Shown: one piece after another, positions 28,092 through 35,787 of the stretch | Numbering within the stretch: the stretch's first letter is position 1 | Layout: each line of letters opens with the position of its first letter | Assembly (NCBI RefSeq): GCF_000170755.1 | Contig: NZ_ABCK01000033.1 | Location: forward strand, 1 to 53,586 | Reading direction: 5' to 3' | Length of the DNA: 53,586 nt | Origin: Lentisphaera araneosa HTCC2155 | Lineage (GTDB): Bacteria > Verrucomicrobiota > Lentisphaeria > Lentisphaerales > Lentisphaeraceae | Program-made: the position numbers and the translations under genes | Notes under the pieces: model-generated | The model's database searches: none | Seen by the model: the letters and a program-made list of their open reading frames with translations, nothing else | What the model was told of the DNA's origin: nothing

Positions 28092-28358
28092 CTTTTTCAG
28101 TTCCATTTCTTCTTTTTTAATTTGTTCCATTATTTCTTGTCTTTCTAATTTTTCTTTTTTATGAAATCCAAAACTTAGAAATATGAATGCAATAGAAAAT
28201 ATGATACAAATATAGGTTTCAATAGAAGAGATGAATCCATTGAAATTTATATCATGGTAAATAATTCCTTTTGCTGAACTAATCACCACGATTAATACAA
28301 GAATTATTGCTGATATTAAAAAGAAATAGCCTATATAAAGAGTTGGATTCATTTTCAT
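28086..28358 (-). CDS. Cassette gene: small 2-TM membrane protein
   Basis: 90 residues with two hydrophobic segments (about 6-27 and 46-66) and a highly charged Lys/Glu C-terminal tail ('KKEKLERQEIMEQIKKEEM'). The TAA stop lies in the attC-1 core. The start is 11 nt from attC-2. Not recognised. Confidence 0.65.
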   Translation of the reverse strand: MKMNPTLYIGYFFLISAIILVLIVVISSAKGIIYHDINFNGFISSIETYICIIFSIAFIFLSFGFHKKEKLERQEIMEQIKKEEMELKKD

Positions 28359-28369
28359 TTTTTATTCTG

Positions 28370-28451
28370 GACTAACGTCTAAACTGAGTTCGTACTTTCT
28401 ATTTAATTTGTGATTCACAACGAAAGTATCAACTCCAGTTTCTTGTTCTGC
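28370..28451 (-). repeat. attC-2 (type A)
   Basis: Cores GACTAAC and GTTCTGC. Type A arms 'gtctaaactgag' and 'ctccagtttctt', inner arms 'gtactttc'/'gaaagtat', ~82 bp. Confidence 0.9.
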
Positions 28452-28454
28452 TTT

Positions 28455-28853
28455 TTATTTCAGAAGTTTAAATAGCTCGTGTTTAGATGCTTTTTTATCA
28501 AATGTGATAATGAAACTACATTTGTTATTTTGTGCTGTATGAGCGATCAATAAATCCGATAAATCATAATTATTATTTTTTGAATCAACAACAAATTCTT
28601 GTATTGCAGATAAATGCTCAAAGTTTAAAATGGGCATGAGGATTAGTTGATCTAAAGAGTTTATTATATCTTTTCGTTCTATCTCATATACAGAATCTAG
28701 AACCCACAATAGTTCAATTATAACTAAAATAGGTACATGTATTTCATCATTCTTAGATTCTGTATCTTTAAATATTTTATATACTTGTTCTGATTGCTTT
28801 TGATCATCACCAACTAGAAATCGAACAAGTATGTTTGTATCAACAGCGATCAT
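28455..28853 (-). CDS. vapC: VapC-type PIN-domain toxin
   Basis: 132 residues, standard PIN length. Acidic metal ligands: Asp5 in 'AVDTNILVRF', Glu in 'LVIIELLWVL', Asp in 'YDLSDLLIAH' and Asp in 'FITFDKKA'. VapC toxins are Mg-dependent RNases, usually cutting tRNA or rRNA. It overlaps the antitoxin stop by TAATG, so toxin synthesis depends on antitoxin translation. It is the second gene of a two-gene cassette. Confidence 0.9.
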   Translation of the reverse strand: MIAVDTNILVRFLVGDDQKQSEQVYKIFKDTESKNDEIHVPILVIIELLWVLDSVYEIERKDIINSLDQLILMPILNFEHLSAIQEFVVDSKNNNYDLSDLLIAHTAQNNKCSFIITFDKKASKHELFKLLK

Positions 28854-29098
28854 TAAAACTTGTTTTTAAACCTATTTTTAATTACTTGGTTCATTTCTTC
28901 TACAGATACAGCTTTTTGTTTTGGTCTTTTCAAAATTCCGTATAAGTCATCCACTTTTTTTGAGATAGGTCTAATGATTGCTTCACCTTTATCGTTTGCA
29001 ACAATTTCAATTTTGTCACCTTGATGAAGGTGTAGGTAGTCTCTGATATCTTTCGGGATTGTCACTTGTCCCTTTGTAGTGATTGTAGCTAATGCCAT
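28853..29098 (-). CDS. vapB: VapB/AbrB-type antitoxin
   Basis: 81 residues. The N-terminal swapped-hairpin AbrB DNA-binding domain is clear ('TITTKGQVTIPKDIRDYL', then 'GDKIEIV'), followed by a C-terminal toxin-binding tail rich in Lys. It represses its own promoter and neutralises VapC. Unlike most cassette genes here it has ~67 nt of its own leader before attC-3, enough for a promoter, as expected for an autonomous toxin-antitoxin cassette. Confidence 0.9.
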   Translation of the reverse strand: MALATITTKGQVTIPKDIRDYLHLHQGDKIEIVANDKGEAIIRPISKKVDDLYGILKRPKQKAVSVEEMNQVIKNRFKNKF

Positions 29099-29165
29099 AA
29101 TTCTTACCTTTGTTTGAATTTCTTACTTTAAGGTAATGCATGTTTCGTATTTTAGCAATGTTTTT

Positions 29166-29229
29166 GCAGAACGCCCTAGATCACCTGTGCTCGAGGTACG
29201 AGAGTATCAGGTGGATCTAATGGTTATGC
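29166..29229 (-). repeat. attC-3 (type E)
   Basis: Cores GCAGAAC and GTTATGC. Type E arms 'ctagatcacctg' and 'caggtggatctaatg' around 'ctcgaggtacgagag'. Confidence 0.9.
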
Positions 29230-29239
29230 ATATTGCGTG

Positions 29240-29376
29240 TTATAATTCCCAATAAACTTCCATATCAATTTTTTCTAAATTGTGTAATTCGTCTTTTCCA
29301 CCTAAATATGGTGGAACTTGATATCCAATAATAAATTCATAATCGGGTTCAATCTGTGATTGGTGAATCCAATCTT
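29240..29376 (-). pseudogene. 3' fragment of a cassette gene, DUF1851-like
   Basis: 45 codons read into a TAA at 29240-29242; the 5' part is cut by the IS at 29377. The tail 'VPPYLGGKDELHNLEKID' followed by 'MEVYWEL' resembles the C-terminus of DUF1851/Tdi1-type immunity proteins. It does not continue into the fragment on the other side of the IS: the cassette cores (GTTATGC here, GTTAGGC beyond) do not match, so two different cassettes were joined. Confidence 0.6.
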
Positions 29377-30770
29377 GGTAGTGTCCCAAATTTTCTGTAA
29401 ATTCTGCTATTGCTCTACTTTAAGAGTTATGAATAGCTTCCGAGACTTCGCGAGAATGGGAACTTTCTCGTCGGAGCGAAATTGAGGAAGTTGTTTGTAA
29501 CTCGGGGTAAAGAAGATGCAGAGTGGTGTTGTACCAAAACAACCCACAAGGAATTATTATGCACCACTCTACACAAGAAAACAGTAGCGTCTTATTAGAA
29601 ATGATCCAACAAGTTACAGAAAACGGCGAAAGCGGAATGCTTGAAGCGATGAGAGTTTTATTAAATGAAGCGATGAAAGTGGAGAGAAGTAATTCTCTTG
29701 AAGCTGATCCATATGAACGTAATGAAAGTCGCTTGGGTTATGCTAATGGCTATAAAAATAAAACTGTAAACACTCGACTTGGAGCAATGAAGCTTAATAT
29801 CCCTCAAGTCAGAGGTGAAATTGATTTTTATCCAAGTTCTTTGGAGAAAGGCTTGCGAAGTGAACGAGCTTTAATGACAGCTATGGCAGAGAGTTATATT
29901 CAGGGGACATCGACTAGAAAGGTGACTAAACTTTTAGAGAAAATGTGTGGTCTATCTGTAAGTAAATCACAGGTATCCCGTGTGGTAACTGAGCTAGATG
30001 AGAGTTTAGAAAAGTGGCGCAACCGTCCTTTAGGTAAATATTCTTATCTTTTGGTGGATGCGAGATACGAGAAGGTTAGAGTAGATAAGACTGTTCGAGA
30101 TTGTGCTTTACTTATTGCCTATGGAATAGATGAATCAGGAAAACGTTCAGTCCTCGGAACAAGTGTTTCTTTAAGTGAAGCGGAAGTTCATTGGAGGAAC
30201 TTTTTTCTGTCATTGAATGCTCGAGGACTCCATGGCCTCAAGATGATTACCAGTGATAGTCATTCGGGCCTAAAAGCAGCGTTAAAGACTGTATTTGGTT
30301 CTATCCCATGGCAGAGATGTCAATTTCACTTACAGCAAAATGCTGGTGCTTATGTCCCTAAGAAAGCTATGCGCTCAGAAGTAGCTCAAGATATTAGAGA
30401 TATCTTTAATGCACCTTCAAAGCTTGAGGCTGAAAGGCTTTTAAAGCTTACTTGCTTAAAGTATGAAGAAAAGGCTTCACATTTATCTGAATGGATGGAA
30501 TCTGCACTTCCTGAAGGCTTTTCTGTATTCGATCTCGAGCGTTCTTGTTGGACAAAACTGAGAACGACCAATATGGTTGAAAGACAGAATCGAGAAATTC
30601 TCAGGCGAACTAGAACCGTATCTATATTCCCAAATGAAGCTTCACTTCTTAGATTAGCATCCGCTATTCTTATGGAATTAGATGAAACCTGGATAGCTAC
30701 AAAAAGAGTTTATCTATCTGTTTAACTAAAATTGGTCAACACCAATTTACAGAAACAACGGGACTCTATC
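29377..30770 (+). mobile_element. IS256-family insertion sequence, copy 1 (1394 bp)
   Basis: Terminal inverted repeats: left 'ggtagtgtcccaaat...tctgtaaatt', right end reversed 'gatagagtcccgttg...tctgtaaatt'. It carries one intact transposase gene. The flanking octamers differ (ccaatctt left, tgaattgt right), so there is no target duplication. A second copy at 41190, nearly identical, has a perfect one. This copy is best explained as the product of recombination or deletion between two IS copies. Confidence 0.9.
29559..30725 (+). CDS. IS256-family (MULE-type) transposase, intact
   Basis: 388 residues from ATG 29559, preceded by AAGGAA; an in-frame ATG at 29523 is less well placed. DDE residues: Asp in 'YLLVDARYEKVR', Asp in 'MITSDSHSGLKAAL', Glu in 'NMVERQNREILRRTR'. 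'WQRCQFHLQQN' matches the family C/H block. Full length and without interruption, so it could also mobilise the frameshifted copy in trans. Confidence 0.95.
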   Translation: MHHSTQENSSVLLEMIQQVTENGESGMLEAMRVLLNEAMKVERSNSLEADPYERNESRLGYANGYKNKTVNTRLGAMKLNIPQVRGEIDFYPSSLEKGLRSERALMTAMAESYIQGTSTRKVTKLLEKMCGLSVSKSQVSRVVTELDESLEKWRNRPLGKYSYLLVDARYEKVRVDKTVRDCALLIAYGIDESGKRSVLGTSVSLSEAEVHWRNFFLSLNARGLHGLKMITSDSHSGLKAALKTVFGSIPWQRCQFHLQQNAGAYVPKKAMRSEVAQDIRDIFNAPSKLEAERLLKLTCLKYEEKASHLSEWMESALPEGFSVFDLERSCWTKLRTTNMVERQNREILRRTRTVSIFPNEASLLRLASAILMELDETWIATKRVYLSV

Positions 30771-31207
30771 TGAATTGTTACTCCAAATAGAGTTTTGTTT
30801 TCAAATTTATAATGTACTGAATAATTACCATAAAACACTTTTGCCCATTCAGGAATTTTGCCAAATATAAATTCGGTTCCTGCTTCTCTAAATTTATATT
30901 TCAGAGAATTATTTTTAGCATATTCAATTACTTCGTTTATGGAAGTGAAATTTGAGTTCCTTGGGTCCTCTCCTTCAAAAGGATTATAACCAGAGTGATT
31001 GACAATATTTAGAAATAGAGTTTTTAAATTCTGATTATTATCAAAAATGAATTCTAAACCCATTTCTTCTATTGAACACCTATATTCATCTTCCATATCT
31101 TCATGATTTCTGTCGTACATATAGATGACTTCTACATCGTATGTTTCGAATAAATCGACTAAAAAATCTGATTTAAGATTGGTTCCAATTATATCTGTAT
31201 ATTTCAT
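30771..31207 (-). pseudogene. Cassette gene truncated at its 3' end by IS256 copy 1
   Basis: Starts at ATG 31207 ('MKYTDIIGTNLKSDF'), 10 nt from attC-4, and runs ~145 codons into the IS, which supplies foreign last residues. Acidic, soluble, with 'FNPFEGEDPR'-like Gly/Pro turns ('YNPFEGEDPRNSNFTS'). It looks like the small polymorphic-immunity type proteins common in cassettes, but I cannot name a family. Little of the C-terminus is missing. Confidence 0.55.
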
Positions 31208-31216
31208 TTTATTAAT

Positions 31217-31297
31217 GCCTAACGTCTGAACTGAGTAGTACTTTCTATTTAAAATTTGACCCAAAACGAAAGTATCTACTCCAGTGATTTGTTAGAT
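31217..31297 (-). repeat. attC-4 (type B)
   Basis: Cores GCCTAAC and GTTAGAT. Type B arms 'gtctgaactgagtag' and 'ctactccagtgatt'. Its left core has no matching partner because the neighbouring cassette was cut by IS256 copy 1. Confidence 0.9.
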
Positions 31298-31645
31298 ATT
31301 TTCTTTTTTATTTTGTAATTCAGATCCCCAACCGTCATACTCTAGTCCAAAAATTTTTCCTATGCATGCAACCAATCCTGAAACTGAACATAGTATGTTT
31401 TGATTTATTGGCATTAAGATATGGATATTGACTCGATATTGTTGGTCTACTTCTTGAATAGTGGTTTCACCATATCTGTTATCATAAATGAAGTCTCTCG
31501 CAGTTTCAGCTTTTTGCTTATCATTTGTTACAAGGGTAAAATCAACCATTCTAGGTATGTCAAAGTTGTCACCTTTTTCATCATTACTGATCAATAAGTC
31601 TGTGTCACTTTTTGCGGTGTCTAATAATAATTCTACTATGCTCAT
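31292..31645 (-). CDS. Cassette gene: RraB-like (ribonuclease E inhibitor B family) protein
   Basis: 117 residues. The segment 'VDFTLVTNDKQKAETARDFI' and the C-terminal 'IFGLEYDGWGSEL' match the RraB/DUF695 pattern, which ends in 'YDGWG(T/S)'. RraB in E. coli binds RNase E and modulates mRNA decay; whether this distant member does the same is unknown. The TAA stop lies in the attC-4 core. Confidence 0.6.
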   Translation of the reverse strand: MSIVELLLDTAKSDTDLLISNDEKGDNFDIPRMVDFTLVTNDKQKAETARDFIYDNRYGETTIQEVDQQYRVNIHILMPINQNILCSVSGLVACIGKIFGLEYDGWGSELQNKKENI

Positions 31646-31661
31646 TGTTTTCTATTTATTT

Positions 31662-31742
31662 ATCTAACGTCTAGGATGATTTGTACTTTCTATCTAAATT
31701 GTGACTCACAACGAAAGTATCAGATCGATCCGTTTGTTGAAC
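31662..31742 (-). repeat. attC-5 (type C)
   Basis: Cores ATCTAAC and GTTGAAC. Type C arms 'taggatgatttg' and 'cagatcgatccgttt', inner arms 'tactttct'/'gaaagta'. The right core GTTGAAC does not exactly complement the next left core GTCCAAC at 34141 (6 of 7), unlike almost all other cassettes. Confidence 0.85.
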
Positions 31743-31907
31743 GAAGCCGCCCTGCGGCAGGCTGTGCTTGTGTAAGTCATTTTCTCCTCTTGTCAAAACT
31801 TTCCTCGGTGCCTTTTAATTTGTAGTTTGGTCTTCTTTTACGGTAGTTTTTCTCTGTAGCTTATCAAGGACACAGTTTTGTGTTCTGGCTTAATTAAACG
31901 GAGAAAA

Positions 31908-32795
31908 ATGATGAATGATTCATTCCAAAAATATTATAGAGCGATGCAATTGGAGCTTAAGCTCCAAGCTAAGGCAAAGAGTACAGTGGACAACTACTTG
32001 CGAGCTTTGCGTCGCGTCAATGATTTGATTGCTTCGCCTCTTGATCAACTTAAAGAAGAGGAGCTCAAGCTCTACTTTTCTGAATTGGTGGATACTTATT
32101 CCTGGAGCACGGTGAAGATGGATCGCTGTGCCCTAAGTTTTTTTTATCAATACGTGCTCAAGCGCGAGTGGAAATGGCTCGAAATTGTTCGTATCCCCCG
32201 AGTAAAATCCTTACCCGATATCCTCAGCCAAGATGAAACTTTACTGATTTTGTCTCATTTGGAAAAAGCTCGCTATCGAACTTGTCTCACAGCAATTTAT
32301 TCCATGGGTCTACGCATCAGCGAGGGTGTGAGAATTCAAACAGGCGACATTTGCAAGGATCGCATGCGTTTACATGTGCGCAATTCCAAGGGCTACAAAG
32401 ACCGTCTCGTTCCCTTGCCCCAAGTGACTTACCAGATGCTAAGGGATTACTGGGTGATGCACCGCAATCCGCTACTGCTATTTCCGCGTTATGCCGGGAA
32501 AAGTCGTAGCAATTCCAAAACGACTTTGCACATGGATAAGGGCGGGGTGCAGTCGGCCTTTAAAGCGGCTTTGGCTGATAGTGGCCTCGCCAAACAGGTG
32601 TCGGTGCATTCCCTGCGTCATTCCTATGCAACACATTTGGTGGAAGCGGGAGTGAACTTGCGAGTAATTCAAGAAATCCTCGGTCATAGTTCTCCGGCAA
32701 CCACGGCGATTTACTCTCATTTATCAAAACCCGTGATACAGGACTCCGATGGCATGATCAACAAATTGATGCAGCGCCTAGGAGCTCTGCGATGA
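31908..32795 (+). CDS. Tyrosine recombinase paired with an IS91-type transposase
   Basis: 295 residues from ATG 31908 with GGAG just upstream. N-terminal SAM-like DNA-binding domain (about 1-95). Catalytic set: Arg in 'SMGLRISEG', Lys in 'SKGYKDRLVPL', His-x-x-Arg in 'HSLRHSYATHL', His in 'LGHSSPAT' and the nucleophile Tyr in 'TAIYSHL'. It lacks the extra patch expected in integron integrases and is not the source of the IntI remnant at 53328. Its stop overlaps the transposase start by ATGA, so the two act as a unit. Confidence 0.9.
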   Translation: MMNDSFQKYYRAMQLELKLQAKAKSTVDNYLRALRRVNDLIASPLDQLKEEELKLYFSELVDTYSWSTVKMDRCALSFFYQYVLKREWKWLEIVRIPRVKSLPDILSQDETLLILSHLEKARYRTCLTAIYSMGLRISEGVRIQTGDICKDRMRLHVRNSKGYKDRLVPLPQVTYQMLRDYWVMHRNPLLLFPRYAGKSRSNSKTTLHMDKGGVQSAFKAALADSGLAKQVSVHSLRHSYATHLVEAGVNLRVIQEILGHSSPATTAIYSHLSKPVIQDSDGMINKLMQRLGALR

Positions 32796-33880
32796 TGGAT
32801 TTAGTCGAGCTCAGCGAAAGATATTGGGACGAGCTGAGTTCGACACTTGATCAGGATCAGAGACGCGCTTTTAAGGCTATGATGAATTGCCGTCAGCAGA
32901 GTGCAGGTGGATCTTACTATGCCTGCACGAGTTGTGGACATGTTCATTATCACTGCCGATCTTGCGGAAACCGCTTCTGCAGCCGTTGCCAAAACCATCG
33001 GGCGAGCCAGTGGCTTCATCGACAAAAACAGCGTCTCTTGCCATGTCCTTACTTCATGGTGACCTTTACTCTGTCGAGCTCTTTGCGTGCCATTCCAAGA
33101 TGGCGACGAAAAGAGATGTTTGATGCCTTGTTCATGGCCTCAAGTCAAGCTCTCAAAGAAATGTGTAAAGATCGTCTTGGTGGTGAATGTGGCATGATTG
33201 GCGTTCTGCATACCCATGGGCGAGACTTGTGCTATCATCCTCATATTCACTACATCGTTCCCGGGCTCGTACTCAATAGTCAGGAAAAGCTCTTACGAGT
33301 GATCAAGAAAAATTATCTCGTCAACAATAAAGCTTTAGGCGCATTGTATCGTGGTAAATTTCTCGCAGCCTTAACTGAGCACAAAATTGGCTTCCAATCC
33401 TCGCTTTATGCAAAAAAGTGGAATGTGGATTGCCGAAGTGTAGGCCAAGGGCTTCATGCCCTCGAATACCTTAGTCGCTACCTCATGCGAGGTGTAGTTT
33501 CAGAGCAATCCTTGTCCGAAAAAGAGGATAAAGTTCGACTGCGGTATAAGGATTCGCAGACCAAGCGGATGGACTCCAAAGATTTTGGACCCGTGGAGTT
33601 TTTACAGCGCCTCGCTCAGCACGTCTTGCCAAGGGGCTTCCATCGCGTGCGGGAATACGGTTTTCTCGCTCCTGCAGCCAAGAAAAAACTCTTTCTTATG
33701 CAGAACTTACTGGAAGTCAAAATTCCCAATGATCCTCCGCCAAAATTACCTGCGCTACGCTGCAGTCTTTGTCAGGGCATTATGCTGCCCATTGGCCGAG
33801 TCATTAGTGAAGGACGTCTCAAGCAAGAATCTTTAGTGTCAGTAGGGGCACGCTCGCCGCCTATAGTTTCAATCTCCTAA
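32792..33880 (+). CDS. IS91-type HUH transposase with zinc-binding N-terminus
   Basis: 362 residues. Zinc cluster 'CTSCGHVHYHCRSCGNRFC' then 'CQNHRASQWL' (about 45-75). HUH motif 'CYHPHIHYIVPG' binds the metal, and the catalytic-Tyr helix is 'LEYLSRYLMRG'. IS91 enzymes nick one strand and move by rolling-circle replication without target duplication. A further Cys pair near the C-terminus ('CSLCQG'). The frame is complete. Confidence 0.85.
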   Translation: MMDLVELSERYWDELSSTLDQDQRRAFKAMMNCRQQSAGGSYYACTSCGHVHYHCRSCGNRFCSRCQNHRASQWLHRQKQRLLPCPYFMVTFTLSSSLRAIPRWRRKEMFDALFMASSQALKEMCKDRLGGECGMIGVLHTHGRDLCYHPHIHYIVPGLVLNSQEKLLRVIKKNYLVNNKALGALYRGKFLAALTEHKIGFQSSLYAKKWNVDCRSVGQGLHALEYLSRYLMRGVVSEQSLSEKEDKVRLRYKDSQTKRMDSKDFGPVEFLQRLAQHVLPRGFHRVREYGFLAPAAKKKLFLMQNLLEVKIPNDPPPKLPALRCSLCQGIMLPIGRVISEGRLKQESLVSVGARSPPIVSIS

Positions 33881-34140
33881 GTTTATTCATTAATTTTTTC
33901 AGTACAAAACTTTGGGTCATAGATCCCCTATGCCCAAATTTGAGGAATTTCAGTATAAATGCCCTTCAAAAAATCTTTCGATTGCGATTAATCCTAGGAA
34001 AAGACTCGACCTTCACAAAAGTAGTGAGTCCATCTAGTCAAACAGGCGTATCCATTGCCTTTTTTGGGGCAAAATTGACCCCTTCATCTCCCTCAGGCTA
34101 AAAAGCTAAATACATAGGGGGGGGTCCGAGCATGGGGCTC
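33881..34140. other. Non-coding 3' end of the IS91-type unit
   Basis: 260 nt without a credible gene. It contains 'gggtcatagatcccctatgccc' type short inverted repeats near 33915 and a run of eight G followed by a CGAGC...GCTCG hairpin at the right end, compatible with the origin-side end of an IS91-type element. Confidence 0.45.
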
Positions 34141-34216
34141 GTCCAACCATTGATTAAGATTCCGGCTACTTTGGGTTCCATTTAATATCAGCGAAATCTA
34201 ATCTTATTCGTTAGAT
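34141..34216 (-). repeat. attC-6 (atypical)
   Basis: Cores GTCCAAC and GTTAGAT. Arms 'attaagattccgg' and 'aatcttattc' are complementary, giving a plausible attC fold, but the sequence matches none of the other families. Its right core is an exact complement of the left core of attC-7, supporting the cassette between them. Confidence 0.55.
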
Positions 34217-34789
34217 TTGTTTATATTTCTTGTATCTATAATACTTTGGACTTTTATCTATTCTTATATGTAACCAATCAACTCCTCCTCCTGCAGTACT
34301 TATCCATATGTTTGAAGAGCCTATTGAGTTTAGTACAGTATTACCAACTATTTTAAATAATTCATGAATTTGATTAAGGGGTCCTTTTCTAACAAAGTTT
34401 GCGATATGTGAATGAATATCTTGACTCGAAACTTTGTTAGGTATGATTAGTTGAGAGGTCTTGCTCAAATTTAGGAAAGAAATGACTTTTTCTTTATTCA
34501 TGTTCATATGTTCATGAAATGGTAATTCGTCCTGAGAGTTACTGAGCTCAGGAGAATTGACTAAAACAAATTCAAAAGGCTTATCATTAGATGATGAATT
34601 AACTACTGGTGTTTCAAATCTATATGATCTGAAATTAGATTTTTGTAAGACTTCAATGAAAATAGTTCTGAAATTTATATCTGATTTTAATTTTTGAAAA
34701 AATAGCTTGTAATTAAGTGCTTTTCCAAAATTCATAACTTTATAAATTTCTATTTTTTCATTTTGTTTTTCTTTTACAAATTCAATCAT
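34211..34789 (-). CDS. Cassette gene: DUF6940-like protein
   Basis: 192 residues. The C-terminal block 'WISTAGGGVDWLHIRID' followed by 'KSPKYYRYKKY' matches the conserved 'WLSTAG-G--WLH-RLD--PKYYR' signature of DUF6940. 'FVRKGPLNQIHELFKIVG' fits the preceding helix. Function of the family unknown. Second gene of a two-gene cassette, three nt after its partner; the TAA stop lies in the attC-6 core. Confidence 0.7.
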   Translation of the reverse strand: MIEFVKEKQNEKIEIYKVMNFGKALNYKLFFQKLKSDINFRTIFIEVLQKSNFRSYRFETPVVNSSSNDKPFEFVLVNSPELSNSQDELPFHEHMNMNKEKVISFLNLSKTSQLIIPNKVSSQDIHSHIANFVRKGPLNQIHELFKIVGNTVLNSIGSSNIWISTAGGGVDWLHIRIDKSPKYYRYKKYKQI

Positions 34790-34792
34790 TTG

Positions 34793-35212
34793 TTATTCAA
34801 ATTTTTTAAATTTAACTTTATCTAGTTTCAATAAATTATGAAACTCAGAATATGTTCCTAAACTTTTCCAATATCTGTTAAATACATATTTTTTTACTTC
34901 ATAGTCATCATTAGAACAGTCAACAATTAATGCAGTATCTGCACCATAACCAAACCAACCAATAATGATAGATTCATTAGGGTTGTCTACATTTAAAAAC
35001 AGTTTTACCCAATCTTCATTTTTTATGTTGTCTAGAATTTTTGCTTCCTCTTTCATTGTGACAAATGGAGCTGGATTTAAAATTAAATTTCCGCATTCTT
35101 CGGGGAACATTTTTAAAAGTTTTAGTTTTGTAGTAACTCCTTCTAATGTGAAATCATATCGGGGCCATTTACAGGACTTTAGTAATGATGTTAATTCTGG
35201 TGGATAATTCAT
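34793..35212 (-). CDS. Cassette gene: possible SUKH/SMI1-like protein
   Basis: 139 residues, first gene of a two-gene cassette with the DUF6940-like protein. Acidic, soluble; 'IIIGWFGYGADTALIVDCSNDD' and 'VFNRYWKSLGTYSEFHNLLKL' give the look of a SUKH/SMI1-KNR4 immunity-type protein (GYG-D---L-D pattern, closing helix). A tentative resemblance only. Starts 11 nt from attC-7. Confidence 0.5.
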   Translation of the reverse strand: MNYPPELTSLLKSCKWPRYDFTLEGVTTKLKLLKMFPEECGNLILNPAPFVTMKEEAKILDNIKNEDWVKLFLNVDNPNESIIIGWFGYGADTALIVDCSNDDYEVKKYVFNRYWKSLGTYSEFHNLLKLDKVKFKKFE

Positions 35213-35223
35213 TTCTTATTACA

Positions 35224-35314
35224 ATCTAACGCTGAGGATGAGCTGTGATCTTAGTACGGATCGGAGTGATGAGTTTCGCGTAGCGAAACCATCAGTTCGA
35301 TCCGTTGGTTCTGT
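35224..35314 (-). repeat. attC-7 (type F)
   Basis: Cores ATCTAAC and GTTCTGT. Type F arms 'gctgaggatgagctgt' and 'catcagttcgatccgttg', longer inner stem with 'gtttcgcgtagcgaaac', ~91 bp. Nearly identical to attC-33. Confidence 0.9.
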
Positions 35315-35316
35315 TT

Positions 35317-35709
35317 TTAAATGTTGAGTGAATTTGCTTTGTTTGTATTAGTTTTGTTGATAATTAATTTTCCAGATTCATAAAACAGCATAAATAAAGA
35401 AATAACTGCTATGACTACTGGCCATAAATAAAAAAATAATAAACTAAATGGAAATAGGACCACTATATAAACAATATGATAGACTAGAGTGAAACTCCAT
35501 AAAATTATATTTAGTTTTTGAGACTTATTATTTAGAAAAATGATTAACCATGAAAACCATATTAAATATCCCAATATGGTAAATAAGTTTATTATAATTA
35601 TGGATGGGGGTATTTCTCCTGTAAGAGTTGAATCAATGATTGACAACCTTGATGCCCAATAAGTACCGATTAAAAAAATGATTAATGGAATGTATTTGAT
35701 TGCTTTCAT
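35317..35709 (-). CDS. Cassette gene: 4-TM membrane protein
   Basis: 130 residues, almost entirely hydrophobic with about four membrane segments (near 5-22, 35-60, 66-83, 88-112) and a short Asn/Lys-rich tail. The start is 10 nt from attC-8 with no Shine-Dalgarno. Not recognised. Confidence 0.65.
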   Translation of the reverse strand: MKAIKYIPLIIFLIGTYWASRLSIIDSTLTGEIPPSIIIINLFTILGYLIWFSWLIIFLNNKSQKLNIILWSFTLVYHIVYIVVLFPFSLLFFYLWPVVIAVISLFMLFYESGKLIINKTNTNKANSLNI

Positions 35710-35719
35710 TTATTATTCA

Positions 35720-35783
35720 ACAGAACGTCTGGATTGAGTTGGATTCGAGGAACGAGAATCTCAACTCCGATCCTTGGTTCGAT
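35720..35783 (-). repeat. attC-8 (type D)
   Basis: Cores ACAGAAC and GTTCGAT. Type D with inner 'gattcgagg/aacgagaatc'. Confidence 0.9.
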
Positions 35784-35787
35784 TTTT

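Larger units (their letters stand above)
31738..34140 (+). mobile_element. Tyrosine recombinase / IS91-type transposase unit inside the array
   Basis: 2.4 kb between attC-5 and attC-6, clearly richer in G+C than surrounding cassettes and transcribed against the cassette direction. It carries two coupled genes. Each end has a hairpin: GCCGC/GCGGC at about 31747-31759 and CGAGC/GCTCG at about 34130-34142. The left end starts GAAC, a tetranucleotide used as target by IS91-type elements. No terminal inverted repeat of the DDE kind is seen. The boundaries nearly coincide with integron cores, so it is either an element inserted at a core or a degraded cassette. Confidence 0.65.
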
